This document shows positions 1-11,025 of a DNA stretch of 64,000 bases, one piece after another. The notes below the pieces were generated by a model. It did no database searches. It was given only the letters and a program-made list of their open reading frames with translations, and was not told the origin of the DNA. This stretch comes from Aphrophora alni (taxonomy: Eukaryota; Arthropoda; Insecta; Hemiptera; Aphrophoridae). How positions within the stretch are numbered: position 1 is the first letter of the stretch; each line of letters opens with the position of its first letter. A program made the position numbers and the translations under genes. The stretch lies in the NCBI GenBank assembly GCA_963513935.1, contig OY740765.1, positions 147,399,830-147,463,829 of the forward strand. The letters are read 5' to 3'.

Positions 1-732
1 AAAAATATGTATGACACGTAGTGGGAAATATTTGTAACTCCCTAGAAACAGCAGGAGGTGTCAAGCCAAAAATTTTCCATTGCATGATTCACTAACAGGC
101 GTTGTGCAGCAAACATATTGAAGTAGTAGAAGTGATGAATGTGGTTGTAAAAACAGTAAACTTCATTCCGTCAAGTGTGCTCAGACACCACTAATTCAAA
201 AATTTTCTGGCTGACGTGGACAGTGTATATCCAGATGTTCCCTACCATTGTGAAGTTTGCTGGTTGAGCAGAGGCAAGGTGTTGCAGAGGTTTTTTGAAT
301 TTCACAAAATGGTAGATATCTTTATGACTGAACAGTGTTGTCCTGTATCTCAATTTTCTGACTGTTTGTTTTTGTGGAAATTGGCTTTTATTGTGGATCT
401 AAGCACGGTTTAAACTTGAAACTGGAAGGTGAAAATTCTGTAGTTTTGACGTATACTCACACGTCAAAGCTTTTAGGGAAAAGCTCAATCTTTTCGAGAA
501 GCATTTGGCATCTATTAATTTTGATCACTTTGAAACCTGTAAGAGCTTCTCTGCACAAAACAATAGTACTTTTCCCAGAGATTACGTTTTGGGAATCATG
601 TCCAAGCTAAGACAAGAGTTTGAGAATTACTTTGAAGATTTTGATCTTGCATCAGAAGAAATCCAGTTAGTTCAAACTCCTTCAGTTTTGGCATTGGCAA
701 TGAAGAGAATACAATGCACTGGTATAGCCTAA
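1..732 (+). pseudogene. hAT transposase remnant (Charlie/ZBED-like)
   Basis: This is the decayed coding part of a cut-and-paste hAT transposase of the type domesticated as vertebrate GTF2IRD2 and ZBED-like proteins. Translating several frames in turn gives a catalytic-domain stretch typical of the family. An H-C-M-I-H segment lies near 80-95. The block V-P-Y-H-C-E-V-C-W-L-S-R-G-K-V-L-Q-R-F-F is at about 238-297. An L-N-L-K-L-E-G-E-N segment is at about 411-440, and a stretch ending F-E-N-Y-F-E-D-F is at about 618-645. The reading frame changes at least three times and stops interrupt it, so it is dead. The N-terminus (BED finger and start) lies outside the window. The C-terminal hAT dimerisation region is missing, so the coding part runs straight into the 3' untranslated end of the element. 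Family assignment is confident; exact subfamily is inference. Confidence 0.85.
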
Positions 733-877
733 AAACACACCATTGAGCGATTAATTTTAGTTTTTTTTTTCAGCCAACAACATTCCATACCCCCAAACCC
801 CCCTGAATGTTGCTGGGCTACCAGCCCTTCTACAGTTTTCAATATGGCCCTTGGGTTAAAAATGTTGGAGACCCCTG
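1..877 (+). mobile_element. hAT DNA transposon, 3' portion with terminal inverted repeat
   Basis: The transposase remnant is followed by a non-coding tail that ends in GTTGGAGACCCCTG at 864-877. This is the complement of the CAGGGGTCTCCAAC ends seen in Charlie-type hAT transposons. The eight bases that follow, GTTTGGAG (878-885), would be the target-site duplication. The partner copy lies left of the window, so this cannot be verified here. The element is 5'-incomplete only because the window starts inside it. Confidence 0.75.
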
Positions 878-1700
878 GTTTGGAGCAATGTGGTGATAAT
901 GCAAACATAGTATGAAAGATATATTGCATATATCCTAAGAATTTTCAAATTTTACAGAAAATAACTCGATCCCAAATATTTTACTTTTAAATTTTAAAAT
1001 GTGAATATCCCCTTAAATATGTTAAATGTTTAAATTATAAAAGTTGTAACTACGGTGAAATTAATAATCAAAACACCATCTCATGTTCTTTTTATGAAGT
1101 ACCTCTAGTAACTTTAAGTTTATATACCTATATATATATATATATATATATATAAACAATTTGTAGGTAGTTAAGAGAAAATTCTCCATAAACAAGAAAA
1201 TTAATCAGAGTACTATACCCTACAGACATGTCAAAAAAATAATTTTAAATACCCTTGTTTTTTATAACTGGTCTAAAATTTCAAGTAGAGAAAGGCTTTT
1301 AATAATACCTATATTCTATATTCATCTTATTCCTACTACTAAATTACCAATTATATTATTTTGTCATAAATTGTAAAGGGACATGAAAGCTATTCAATTT
1401 TGGAATATAATACTTTAAAAGCCATTAGATAAAACTTTTACATAAATTGTCATATTTCATTCGAAAGGTTAATCCTATATAGCAATAGGCCATTTGGCTA
1501 TGACGTAATTATTGAAGTCTAGTAAGTGCTGCTGTATTTTTGAAAGCGGCGAATTTGATTAATAAAAACAGGTAAGTTTACTTCCTAGTTGAAATCCCAA
1601 CGGAATCAAACGGTACTCAAAACAACAATGTAATAATATAAAATAAATTGCTTTATTAACAATAATTTATATTTCACTTAGAATACGGTAAAAATTAGTT
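878..1700. other. Intergenic AT-rich DNA upstream of ELL
   Basis: No gene or clear mobile element is seen between the hAT element and the ELL upstream region. A (TA)n microsatellite lies inside it. Confidence 0.5.
1131..1154. repeat. (TA)12 microsatellite
   Basis: Twelve uninterrupted TA dinucleotides, preceded by an imperfect TA-rich stretch. Confidence 0.95.
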
Positions 1701-1739
1701 AAATTTATAAAGGAAAATTACGTTATATTATTTTTATTT

Positions 1740-1838
1740 TGTGAAAATATTAGGTTTGGGAATACTAAACAGAATGGAAAGTCACTGATTTGACCTCCCA
1801 ACGTCAGCTGGTTCCTAAGTGCAAGCGTCAAGATAGAA
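1740..1838 (+). promoter_or_regulatory. Probable core promoter/5' UTR of the ELL gene
   Basis: This sits directly upstream of the ELL start codon and is less AT-rich than its surroundings. No convincing TATA box is visible. An E-box CAGCTG lies at 1806-1811. The start codon itself sits inside GAAATGGCGGC (1837-1847), close to the YY1/Pho consensus AAnATGGCGGC. The transcription start cannot be fixed from sequence alone. Confidence 0.4.
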
Positions 1839-1970
1839 ATGGCGGCGCTGGTGGCAGGTGTTCAGTATGGTTTGTCATCGCAGGGAAATTTTAATGAAAA
1901 TAAGGAGTTAATATTTGTGAAACTTACGGATTCTGCATTTCGTGCTATAGAAGAATATCTCAGAAACAGG
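1839..1970 (+). CDS. ELL: ELL-family RNA polymerase II elongation factor, coding exon 1
   Basis: This is the first coding exon of the ELL elongation factor, a nuclear protein that suppresses Pol II pausing and works in the super- and little-elongation complexes. The 44 codons begin M-A-A-L and contain Y-G-L-S near residue 10 and F-V-K-L-T-D-S-A-F-R-A-I-E-E-Y at about residues 26-40. This is the hallmark start of the ELL N-terminal domain; the human protein also starts M-A-A-L, then Y-G-L-S and V-K-L-T-D-S-A. The start is the only ATG in register and lies in AGAAATGG, a good Kozak context. The exon ends at a consensus donor, CAGG|GTGAGTAAAT, in phase 0. The human gene also breaks close to this point. 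The remaining several hundred residues are not found in the window. The exon looks intact and under constraint, unlike everything else here. Confidence 0.88.
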
Positions 1971-3650
1971 GTGAGTAAATAAATTTGAGTGATTTCTTTT
2001 TTATTAAAGTGTTATAAGCGATTGTAGTGCAGGATGGTGTAACAGTTGTCTGTAAAAGATATGTCGCCATATTTTGCATAGACTATAGTGGAACTCGGCC
2101 AGTAATATTCATTTTATGTGTTGTTATACATTTGATGTGTATGATTTGAACGTTTTAATAAGTGTTATGCGATTTATTGTGTAGAATTGATAATTATTGT
2201 GTTATTATTTCGTTTCGCCACGTCAACAAGTAAAGTGCAGAATTTGGGTTAAGTTAAAAACATTAAAACAACACGTATAAAATCATTTAAGATCTAGTGA
2301 TGGATTAGTTATTTACTTGGAATTCGTAATGCAACTAAATCACTTGTATCGTTTTCTCGGAATAAGATTGATTTATCATGTTAAACAGTAAGTTATCGGA
2401 TCACAGGGGAATATATTCATGTATAAGATTCTAACACTAAGGTTAATACTTATTAAATTCAAAATTAAATCTAAGGAGATAAAACTACAAATAACTTTGT
2501 ATTGTATGCACAATAATATTTGAAGGGAGTTACCTTGTAATTTCAGTTATATGTTATTGATCCATATGGTTAAATACTAAATATTAACAACAAATTAACT
2601 GTAGGCCCAGTTAAGTTTAAAAAATGAGTAGCCATCTTTTTCATGATGATTTAGGTTACAAAAAATGACAGTTTACTTTATTTTTTATTTTTGTTATAGG
2701 CCTATTTAATTTTCGAATATCTATTTAAATGGAATAATAGATCATTTATAAAAATCAATGATATTAAGCCTATTTATGAAATTAATACTAAGAAAATATA
2801 ATTGGTTTAAATTTATTAAATGACAAGGAGTTATGTCATTTAGCCTACATATTTTTAACACTAATGAATTAAGCCTAACTGCTTATATTGTTTCAATACA
2901 TTAGTTATTGCTACTTAAAATAAAAAGATAGGATAACAAAGATAGCCTAACATAAGTTGAAATAATATGTTAAATTTCTGTAAACACTATTCACTAATTT
3001 TGGAAATTTCTAGGCCCTTGTTCAACTTCAATTAGGTATATAAAATCAGAAAGCCCTGATGCAGTAAGGACAGTTTCTAACTAAATATGGTATAGCTTTG
3101 TCATTTGAATATACCAACTGTGTTTAATAGGTATATCCAAAACAGATTTTAGATCTAATTGGTAATTTACATTAAAAAAAAACAAAACAGTGAATTACAA
3201 TGATCATATTATAGATATGAACTTGCTAGGCTAGTTTATTTTTTGTGTATTCAGTAGATATATTTAATCTTATCAGTATTTCTAGTCATAATTTTATAGA
3301 TAAAGTAATTGAGTTTATATTTTAGTAAATTATCATATTTAAAAGAAATGCTTTGTCTGTTGTAATTTTTATTAGTTTTGTAGTTGGCTTATGGCCTAGA
3401 ACTAATTTAATTTCTAAGCTAGAAACTATTAAGCTTTAGGCTTGTTATTAATCATAATCTATAGCCCAATTCTTTTCAAACGTATATATTGTATTTTATG
3501 TTCAGTGTTTTATTTTCACCTTAGAGCAAAAAATAACTCTTGTTGCTTAAAAATTTTAATATATTTTATTCTAATATGATTTTTTAGTTTTCACAAAATC
3601 TCTTTTTATGCTATTCTATCACAAAATAATCCAATTTTACTTTTTCATAT
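1971..3650. other. AT-rich intronic sequence, no recognised element
   Basis: No ORF of note, no inverted repeat and no sequence shared with the repeat families listed elsewhere was recognised here. Confidence 0.5.
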
Positions 3651-3654
3651 ATAT

Positions 3655-5677
3655 TAGGACTCAAGACAAAATTACGCGATAGGTCAAAAAATTGATGTTG
3701 AGTTGATGCCGGATATATATAAGCTGTCTGTTTTGAGTTCCCTTAAGCAAATAAGATGCTTTTAGAATGGTGTCCGTCTAGTTTTGTACAGCCTAAATCA
3801 GTGGGACCAATTGATATCAAACTTAGTATGTGGGTATCTTTTAACCAAAACTCTATTTTTTTTATTTGTTCGATAACTCAAATTTGGAGGTATGCTGCCT
3901 CATAAGACCTAAGTTCTGATTTTATAAAAATTGGCTGTAATGGGCATATTGGTTGTCATTTTCCTAAAAATGGTGGTTAGGGACTTGTTGGTAAATAACA
4001 GAAATTGTCCATGGAGCTGATACCTAGTTTCTCAAAATCGGTTCTACCAATTTCATTTAATTTTGGTGGAATATGAAGATTTATGTCACAGACCAGTGAG
4101 CCAAATCGCAAGTAGAATAAAATCATGATTCAAGAATAATTAGCAAAAAAAACAAAATTAACTTGGTTTCAATCAAATACAATTTACGCTTAGGATGTGT
4201 TTACGGCACAATTGAAGCAAGTTTAGGCTATGTATTTATTTATATCTTGCAAAATAATAATTTTTAAATATAATGGGGAGGGGGCCCTCTATATTGACTT
4301 ATCTTCCATTAATAATTTATGTAGAAAAAAATCGTATTTACCCCCTTTCTTTCTTATAAGTATAGAGACATTTTTGGGGAGATGGTGGGAAATATTATTT
4401 TTATTTTTGTGGATAAGTATATGAAAAAGTTATTTCAGTGTTTTTGCACCATTTTATTTATTATAAAGGTACTTATTTTAGTGAAACTTGAGTATATGTA
4501 ATATTAGAGAGTTGGGAACTAATATCATTTTTGTTTAGTATTTGGTTTTGAGATGGTTGTTTAAAAATGGTAGTACTATGTTTTTATATCTACTGTTAGT
4601 TTTAATTGTGAACTAGGCCTATATATTTTTTGCAAACAAAAAGGCCAATCGACGTTTTGGTTTTTAATGTCAGTGTCATTAATAATGAGTACAGCTGCTC
4701 TGTAGGCTTCTATTAATAGCATTGTCATCTCTCTGAGAGTAAAAAAAAAAACCAATCCCAGGTTAGTAGTTGTAAAGACACATATGTCCTCGTCTTAGAT
4801 TTCATTTCACTGTACATTTTAAGAGTAGGCTACTAATTTTGCTGTTTTGTAATTATACTGTGAAATTATTTATCTTAATTGAATTTTTGATTGTTATTAA
4901 GAAGACGGATGACAAACTACTATTTTGTAATATATATATTTTTTATACTCCAAATGGTTTAATTTTTGGTTTGAAAAATAAAAGAAGTAATTTAATTTAT
5001 AATTTCCTATGTTAGTTTAAAAATATTCCTTAATTTAAGACCCAGATAGGAATTTTATAAGGTAACATGTTAACATTTTTAAAAGTTCCATTTTAAAGCT
5101 TACTTAAATGATTCTGTAATTTGTTACATCAAAGTAAAATAGTAAATAGACAATATCAATTTTTAACAAACATTAGTTCTTGTTTTATTCTTATTTAGTA
5201 TTAAACAACCATTTAATGATACTACTGATGTTTTCTTTAAAAAAATTGTTTTCAATTTAATTTTTACTATTGAGTGGGCTATACTTGCAGGAAAATTTAA
5301 AAAATGAGGTTAAAGTTAGTAACAAGTTAAAATTTAGTTAAAAAAATTCCTAATAGGCTATTGTATGTTAGTTTTTAAAATAGATATTTTCTTACTAAAT
5401 TTGAGATCATGATACAAATTTTCTAAGGATTAAAAACAACATTTTTTCTAGTAAAACAAATTTAACAACCTGATATAGAACATGGCGTGAGCAAGTTCAA
5501 GTCATTGGAGAAACAAACTGATATTTCAAAAATAATTTCTTGTGTAACATTAAATGTATTCTGTCATATGTTATTACTAAGGTAATGTAGGCCTAAGTTA
5601 CCATATGCTGGTTAATATTTAATTTAATTTTTTTTTTTTTGTTGACAAAACACAGGTTTGTAGGCATATAGCAAATC

Positions 5678-5724
<47 letters not shown>

Positions 5725-6515
5725 CTAGATATATATCTTTTTATATATATATATATAATATAATTAATATAAAATAAATAAATGGCACAAAAAAATACAC
5801 AAACTTTCAGAGGTGCTCATTCACTATCGAAATACTAATCAATCAAAACTGTTAGTCACCATTTATGTCAGTTGAGAAGGCTAGTTATCAATAAAATTAT
5901 GAAAATCAACTGTGGGCCTTCTGGGATTTTGTAGATTCTTTGAAATAATATTTATATATTTAAATAAATTGTAAGCTTACTTCACTTGTATCATAAACTT
6001 AGCCTATCTTAAGAATATTATTATAGTGAAATAAAGTTAAAAATAACATTGGTCAAGGTTAGTTTTTGTTTTTTGGAAGTTATTCCTTACCTAATGGCAA
6101 TTTCTTACTATTTTGTAATTTTGCTTACTAATTTGGGCCATATTTACCACATTTCTTCAAAATTTTAATGAAACAGTAGAGTCGATTTAAAAAAAATCTT
6201 TTTCTTTTCAACATCTCCAATGACCGATTTCTTGGGTTTTCAACAATAACTTATGAACAGGTATTTTTGTTGACCAGTGTGTTTAGTTTGGATCCTTAGA
6301 GGCTGCAGTGGAACAAAATTTGATCAAAATTGTAATATTGTGTTACTAAAGATGAGATATGGCCAAAATTCCAAATTAGATTAAATTTTTTTGACATATT
6401 TGGGCTATAGAGCACCCCACACAGGGATTATTCCCAAAACCACTTGGACTCAGGATCTCAAAATGGACTTATGATCAAATAACTTTCCCTATACTATGTG
6501 AGAAAGTAATATGAT
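3655..6515. mobile_element. LIR-family element with long terminal inverted repeats (copy A)
   Basis: The left arm (about 3655-4245) starts near ACGCGATAGGTCAAAAAATT and carries the family landmarks in order: CGATAACTCAAATTTGG, AAAATCGGTTCTACCAATTT, and a tail with ATCAAATACAATTTACGC. The right side (about 6120-6515) is the reverse complement of the same arm, ending TAACTTTCCCTATACTATGTGAGAAAGTAA. The middle contains a (TA)n block at 5681-5722 and no protein-coding ORF. It is a non-autonomous, foldback-like DNA element, or two opposed copies of a repeat. Exact ends and TSDs were not resolved. Confidence 0.55.
5681..5722. repeat. (AT)21 microsatellite
   Basis: Uninterrupted AT dinucleotides, followed by a further TA-rich imperfect stretch to about 5762. 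Confidence 0.95.
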
Positions 6516-6829
6516 TTACACAAGGTACAAATAAAGTCAGTTTCAATAAGATAATAGACCTAACATAAAATATAATATCAGTAAACAAAACAATATCTTT
6601 CAAAGACAAAGTGGTTTCAATTCATTTGTCTTTATCTTAGACTATTTACAATATACTTTAGAAAATGATGAAGTGTTTTTTAATTTTGTAACAATCAAAC
6701 ATGATTTCTTTCTTTTTATTGTCATTTACCAGTATGAACCAATTTGCAGTTAGACATAATTTTTAAATGGAACAAAACATATATTTGGATGTAATAAATG
6801 GTTATTACAGAACATCCAAATTTAATAAT

Positions 6830-7985
6830 TTTGTCAATACATGTTACTTTCATACATTTTACTTAGACCTGATTTATTTTCAAAATAATTAAATGCTACA
6901 GTTCTTCTAGCCTTTATTTTACTGAATATATTTCTTTGTATAGGCCAATATAAATGACAGTGTTCTGGATCAATTTTTGTTAAATTTTTCGATAACTTAA
7001 AATTTGGGCTGACAATAAGAACATGATTTCCTGTTTTCTTCATATCGGCTGTAATGGTTTTTATAAAATTTTGCTAAAATGTAGGTAGAAAGCAAAAAGA
7101 AACTAATTGGTCGCCATCTCTCCAAAAGTACAGATGCATGAGTTATCAGTAAAAAGAAAAATATCGTCCTTGGAGTTTTCATAAAAGATATATTTCCGCA
7201 TACTCTGTTCTATCGATTTCATGTAGTGAAATGTGAAGATTAATGACACAAATTGAATGCAAAATTGCAAATAATAGTGAAATACTGCTGAAGAAATGTT
7301 AAAAATATGAAAACTAAACTTGATTTCATTTTATAATAATATTTGGTCTTAGAATGAAATTTTATAGCAAGAATGAACTAACTTTAGATCATATTTAATT
7401 ATATAAATATTGTTTAAAATAATCTATAAAATCTAAAACAGCTTCTATGATTGATTTTAAAAATTTTGTTTACTGCTAACGGCCAAACTGACATTTTTAG
7501 TGACAAATAGTTTTGTTTGTTTATTATTATTATTATTATTTTTTATAAGGCGATGATGACCGAGAAATTTTTCATATTTAAACAAGGAAAAAAGAGGAAG
7601 TTTTTTGAGATAATAACCACTTCACTATATTATTGTCATTCTATAAATAGCTACCTTTCTGTTAAACTATGGTTTGTTCACTGGCAAATCTTTTATTAAA
7701 GGTATATAAAAATAAACTAGATTATCAACTATTGACAGACTGTGGCATAACAGCTTCATGACCAATTTTTTAGTTTTTACTGATGGTATTAAAAAATTTT
7801 TTAATTATTTTGGGGTTACATTTTAGCAAAATTTGATCAAAATCCTTAGAACAAAATTAGAATTTTTTCTTGCACTAGCTACCCCAAGATATGACGAAAA
7901 TATGTCCCAATATACCACGCAAACACTGGTTTTACCCATCACATAACTTTCTCTATACAGTACTACATAAATGTGAGATAATAAA
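6830..7985. mobile_element. LIR-family element (copy B)
   Basis: A plus arm at about 6940-7330 contains TTTTTCGATAACTTAAAATT, GGTCGCCATCTCTCC and GAAATGTGAAGATTAATGAC. An opposed arm at about 7725-7985 ends CCCATCACATAACTTTCTC, the reverse complement of the family's outer terminus. A SINE 3' fragment lies between the arms. The outer left terminus is eroded. Confidence 0.5.
7545..7602 (+). mobile_element. SINE 3' terminal fragment
   Basis: Contains ATAAGGCGATGATGACCGAG followed by a T-rich half-stem and TTTAAACAAGG. This is the shared 3' hairpin tail of the SINE family. The body is missing, so this is a strongly 5'-truncated copy. A (TTA)n stretch sits just upstream. Confidence 0.65.
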
Positions 7986-8685
7986 ATGCAACGGTTTGAT
8001 ACTGCAGGTTTTCCTGAACAAAGTGCTAATACTATAGAATTGTCATTGTTTATATATGTTTTGAGCTATATTTTTAATATAACACTGCACACATGTACAA
8101 AAACTCTTGGCTGTGTGGAAAATTGATATTCACTTGGTGGTTTAAAGTGTGTGTAGGTTTACCTTTAACCCTATTCTTTTTGTTTTCCAATTAATAGTTA
8201 TCCTAAAATGATCCAATAGTAATGTTAGAGAATTATGTTAAGTGAACAAAATACATCATTATCTATTAAGTATTTGTTAAATGACTGCGTATATAGTGCA
8301 ATTGAAAAGGTACAAAATTTTTAGTACTTGGATTGTTACATTTAATGACAGAATGAATTGGTCTGCCATTTTGCGTCTAGTAAAGGAAAATTTATAAATT
8401 GATTTACATCTTTGTAACACTAGCTCTATACTTAATTTAAATGAGTTTATTTTGCTTATGTTCAGTTTTTATTAAAAGGAGGTATAATTGTACAGAGTTG
8501 GTCTTATATCTATATTGACATCCTTAATAACAACACAAAAAGCTGTCATTAAAACTACTTTAAGGAAAAACCAGTGCATCCTACAACTTGTTCAATGATA
8601 GTCATCTAAGAAAACTCTATGTGATAACTTCATATTATTTATTTACCACAACCATGTATTCACCAAATTATAAACTAGACAAAAA
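7986..8685. other. AT-rich intronic sequence
   Basis: Nothing recognised between two LIR-family copies. Confidence 0.45.
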
Positions 8686-8689
8686 CCTT

Positions 8690-9075
8690 CGTACATCCAC
8701 TTTAGTATGATTGCCGTTTTTGGTTTTAGCACTAATGATTTTGTCTTTACAAACTGTGTTTTCCAACTCTGACAGTATCATTTGAGGGGGGGGGGGAACA
8801 AAATACTATTATGTCAAAATTGGCTCCAACGACTTTGATCAAATTTTGCTCAAGTGTAGTCTCAAACTGTCAAAATAAAACTTTTCAGTTGCGGTCTATT
8901 CAAAATTGCCGGATTGTGAGTTATTAGTAAACAACGAAAAAGGGCTTTGGGGCTGTTGCATTAGCATTGTCATTAAAAGCACGATTTTAATCAAATACGA
9001 TTTATACTGGTGACATGTTTATAGTGCAAATGAAACCAGTTTACTTTCTATTTAAATTTATATTTTTTTCCAAAG
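8690..9075 (+). mobile_element. LIR-family arm, plus orientation
   Basis: Carries family landmarks such as ACTTTGATCAAATTTTGCTC, GTGAGTTATTAGTAAA and ATCAAATACGATTTATAC. A run of ten G interrupts it at about 8786. No opposed partner arm was recognised downstream. Confidence 0.5.
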
Positions 9076-10789
9076 ATTCTATGTTTCATTTTCACTTTTT
9101 AGCTGATCTTCTGAACTGAGATTTTTGTAGCTAATAGTTTTGGTTGGTTTTTATTTGGATTTTGGGATTGGGTGAATGAGAAAGTTTGTGCAAAGTTTTT
9201 GTTTAGATTATTTAAATGTAAATAGAAGCAAAGTAGTCGGAAGTATAAAATTAACATACATCGAATTAATTTAATTTCAAATTTATTTGTAACATTTTAG
9301 AAAAGGCTTTTTTTTTTAGAGTTTAACAATGTTTTTTTTAACATCCTAAATAAGTTTTCCCAAAGCCAAGATGTAGCTAGTCTAAACCGCTTTCCTGCAC
9401 TTGTAAACATATTCACCCAATTTCAATAAAATCCTTCTGTTTACAAAATGAAATTTACGAACTTTCATGAATTGTTCGTTTAATAGTATTAAATAAATTT
9501 CTTCTCATAGAGAAACAGTGTCAGCTATACTCTTAATACTGTCGCACACTTTCAATGAAGATTACATAAATACGTACAGAACTGATGGAGATATATCTCC
9601 AGACAGACAAACATGGAATAGTGAAAGTGGGCCATCTTTATTCAGGATGTCTGCAAATTGTTTCATTTAGGGTTACTTTCTCCTTAATGGATGCACTCTA
9701 ATGTATTGGTCAGGTAGAAACTTGGTATAAGGTTTTGTTTCTGAAAAAAATTGAGACTTTTTTAAAATTTGGGAACATATATTGTGGAGAAGGGGCTGTA
9801 TCCACTATAAACAAGGTTAAGTTATAAAAGAATCATTTTTAGTTGTTTGAGTGAGAAGTATATAATTTTAAAGAGGGGTTTTACTTCAATTGACCAAAAT
9901 TATAAGTTTTTTTTTAAAACAAGACTTCATACCTCACTATAAGGCATAAAGATTTACAATGTATACAATTTTTAATTATTTATTATTTGTGATATTTTAT
10001 TAGTGTTGTACTATTTTAAACTAAATCCAAGAATTTTGTACTTTAGACAGTGGGTGGGCATGAAGTAAATCAAAGATTTGAAATAGGGCATATATTGTAA
10101 TATATTAATTTAAAGAGCTCAAAGAAATTTCACATACATAGGGTAAAACTTGATTTTTCTTCATCATGTATAGACATTCTTAGAACGTGATGATTATTAA
10201 TTATATTAGAATTTTTTTTGTATGGGTGCTTAAGAAAGTTATTGCCATGTTTTTCACTGTTTATTTAAATCAAATATTGAAAGATCTATCTGTTTGACTA
10301 AGCCATTATTGCTTCTAAAGTCAGAAATGTAAGAATTTCAAGTGTGTAATTGTTAAAAAATCAATATTCATTGTTTACAATTAGTTATGTGTAATATAAT
10401 GTGGGTGTACCCTACCCCGCCTAATTACTAAAGTACTTATTCAGTTTTGTAACAACCTTGGGGGGGGGGGTACCAGTACGGCAGCCTCGACCTACTTTAC
10501 TGTACCTCAGTGTCAATTCTAATTAGTTTTTTTATATATAATTACAACAATGAGTAAACCTAAAACTGGTAATATAGTATACAGACATAACTTGCTCTTT
10601 CACAGTATATGTTAGTATAATATAAAAGAAATTTCTAATATTTTTCTTCTTCTATTTTTTTACAATAACACATTATTAACTTATTTAACATATAACTCTT
10701 TTAACAAAACAGAAATGGCATAACCTACATATACGAACATTCTCCTACATTCTTGAGATCTTGTATATATGTAATTACTATATTGATAA
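9076..10789. other. AT-rich intronic sequence
   Basis: No gene seen. Short motifs resembling the inner part of LIR elements (GAGAAAGTTTGTGCAAAG at about 9178) suggest more eroded copies, but boundaries cannot be set. A G10 run is at about 10460. Confidence 0.4.
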
Positions 10790-10797
10790 ATTATTTT

Positions 10798-10831
10798 GGT
10801 ACTTATGTATTAACGCCACCGCAGCAACTTT

Positions 10832-10866
<35 letters not shown>

Positions 10867-11017
10867 TTGGCCAGGTGTTTATGTGTGTATATATATAGCT
10901 ACTGGCCAAACCTGTCATGATATATAATTATATCGCAAAGTAAGCAAATATTGGTGCATATATATATATAGGCCTATATGCGCAAAGTTGCTTCGGTGGC
11001 GTTAATACGTAAGTACC
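10798..11017. mobile_element. 220-bp MITE with 8-bp target-site duplication
   Basis: The terminal inverted repeats are 42 bp long with two mismatches. The left begins GGTACTTATGTATTAACGCC and the right, read from its end, begins GGTACTTACGTATTAACGCC. The element is flanked by an exact duplication ATTATTTT at 10790-10797 and 11018-11025. Inside are a (TA)n tract and a second, nested palindrome (AGGTTTGGCCA ... TGGCCAAACCT). There is no coding capacity. An 8-bp duplication fits hAT-like (also P or Merlin) integration, but the ends do not start with the usual hAT CA, so the superfamily is open. Confidence 0.88.
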
Positions 11018-11025
11018 ATTATTTT

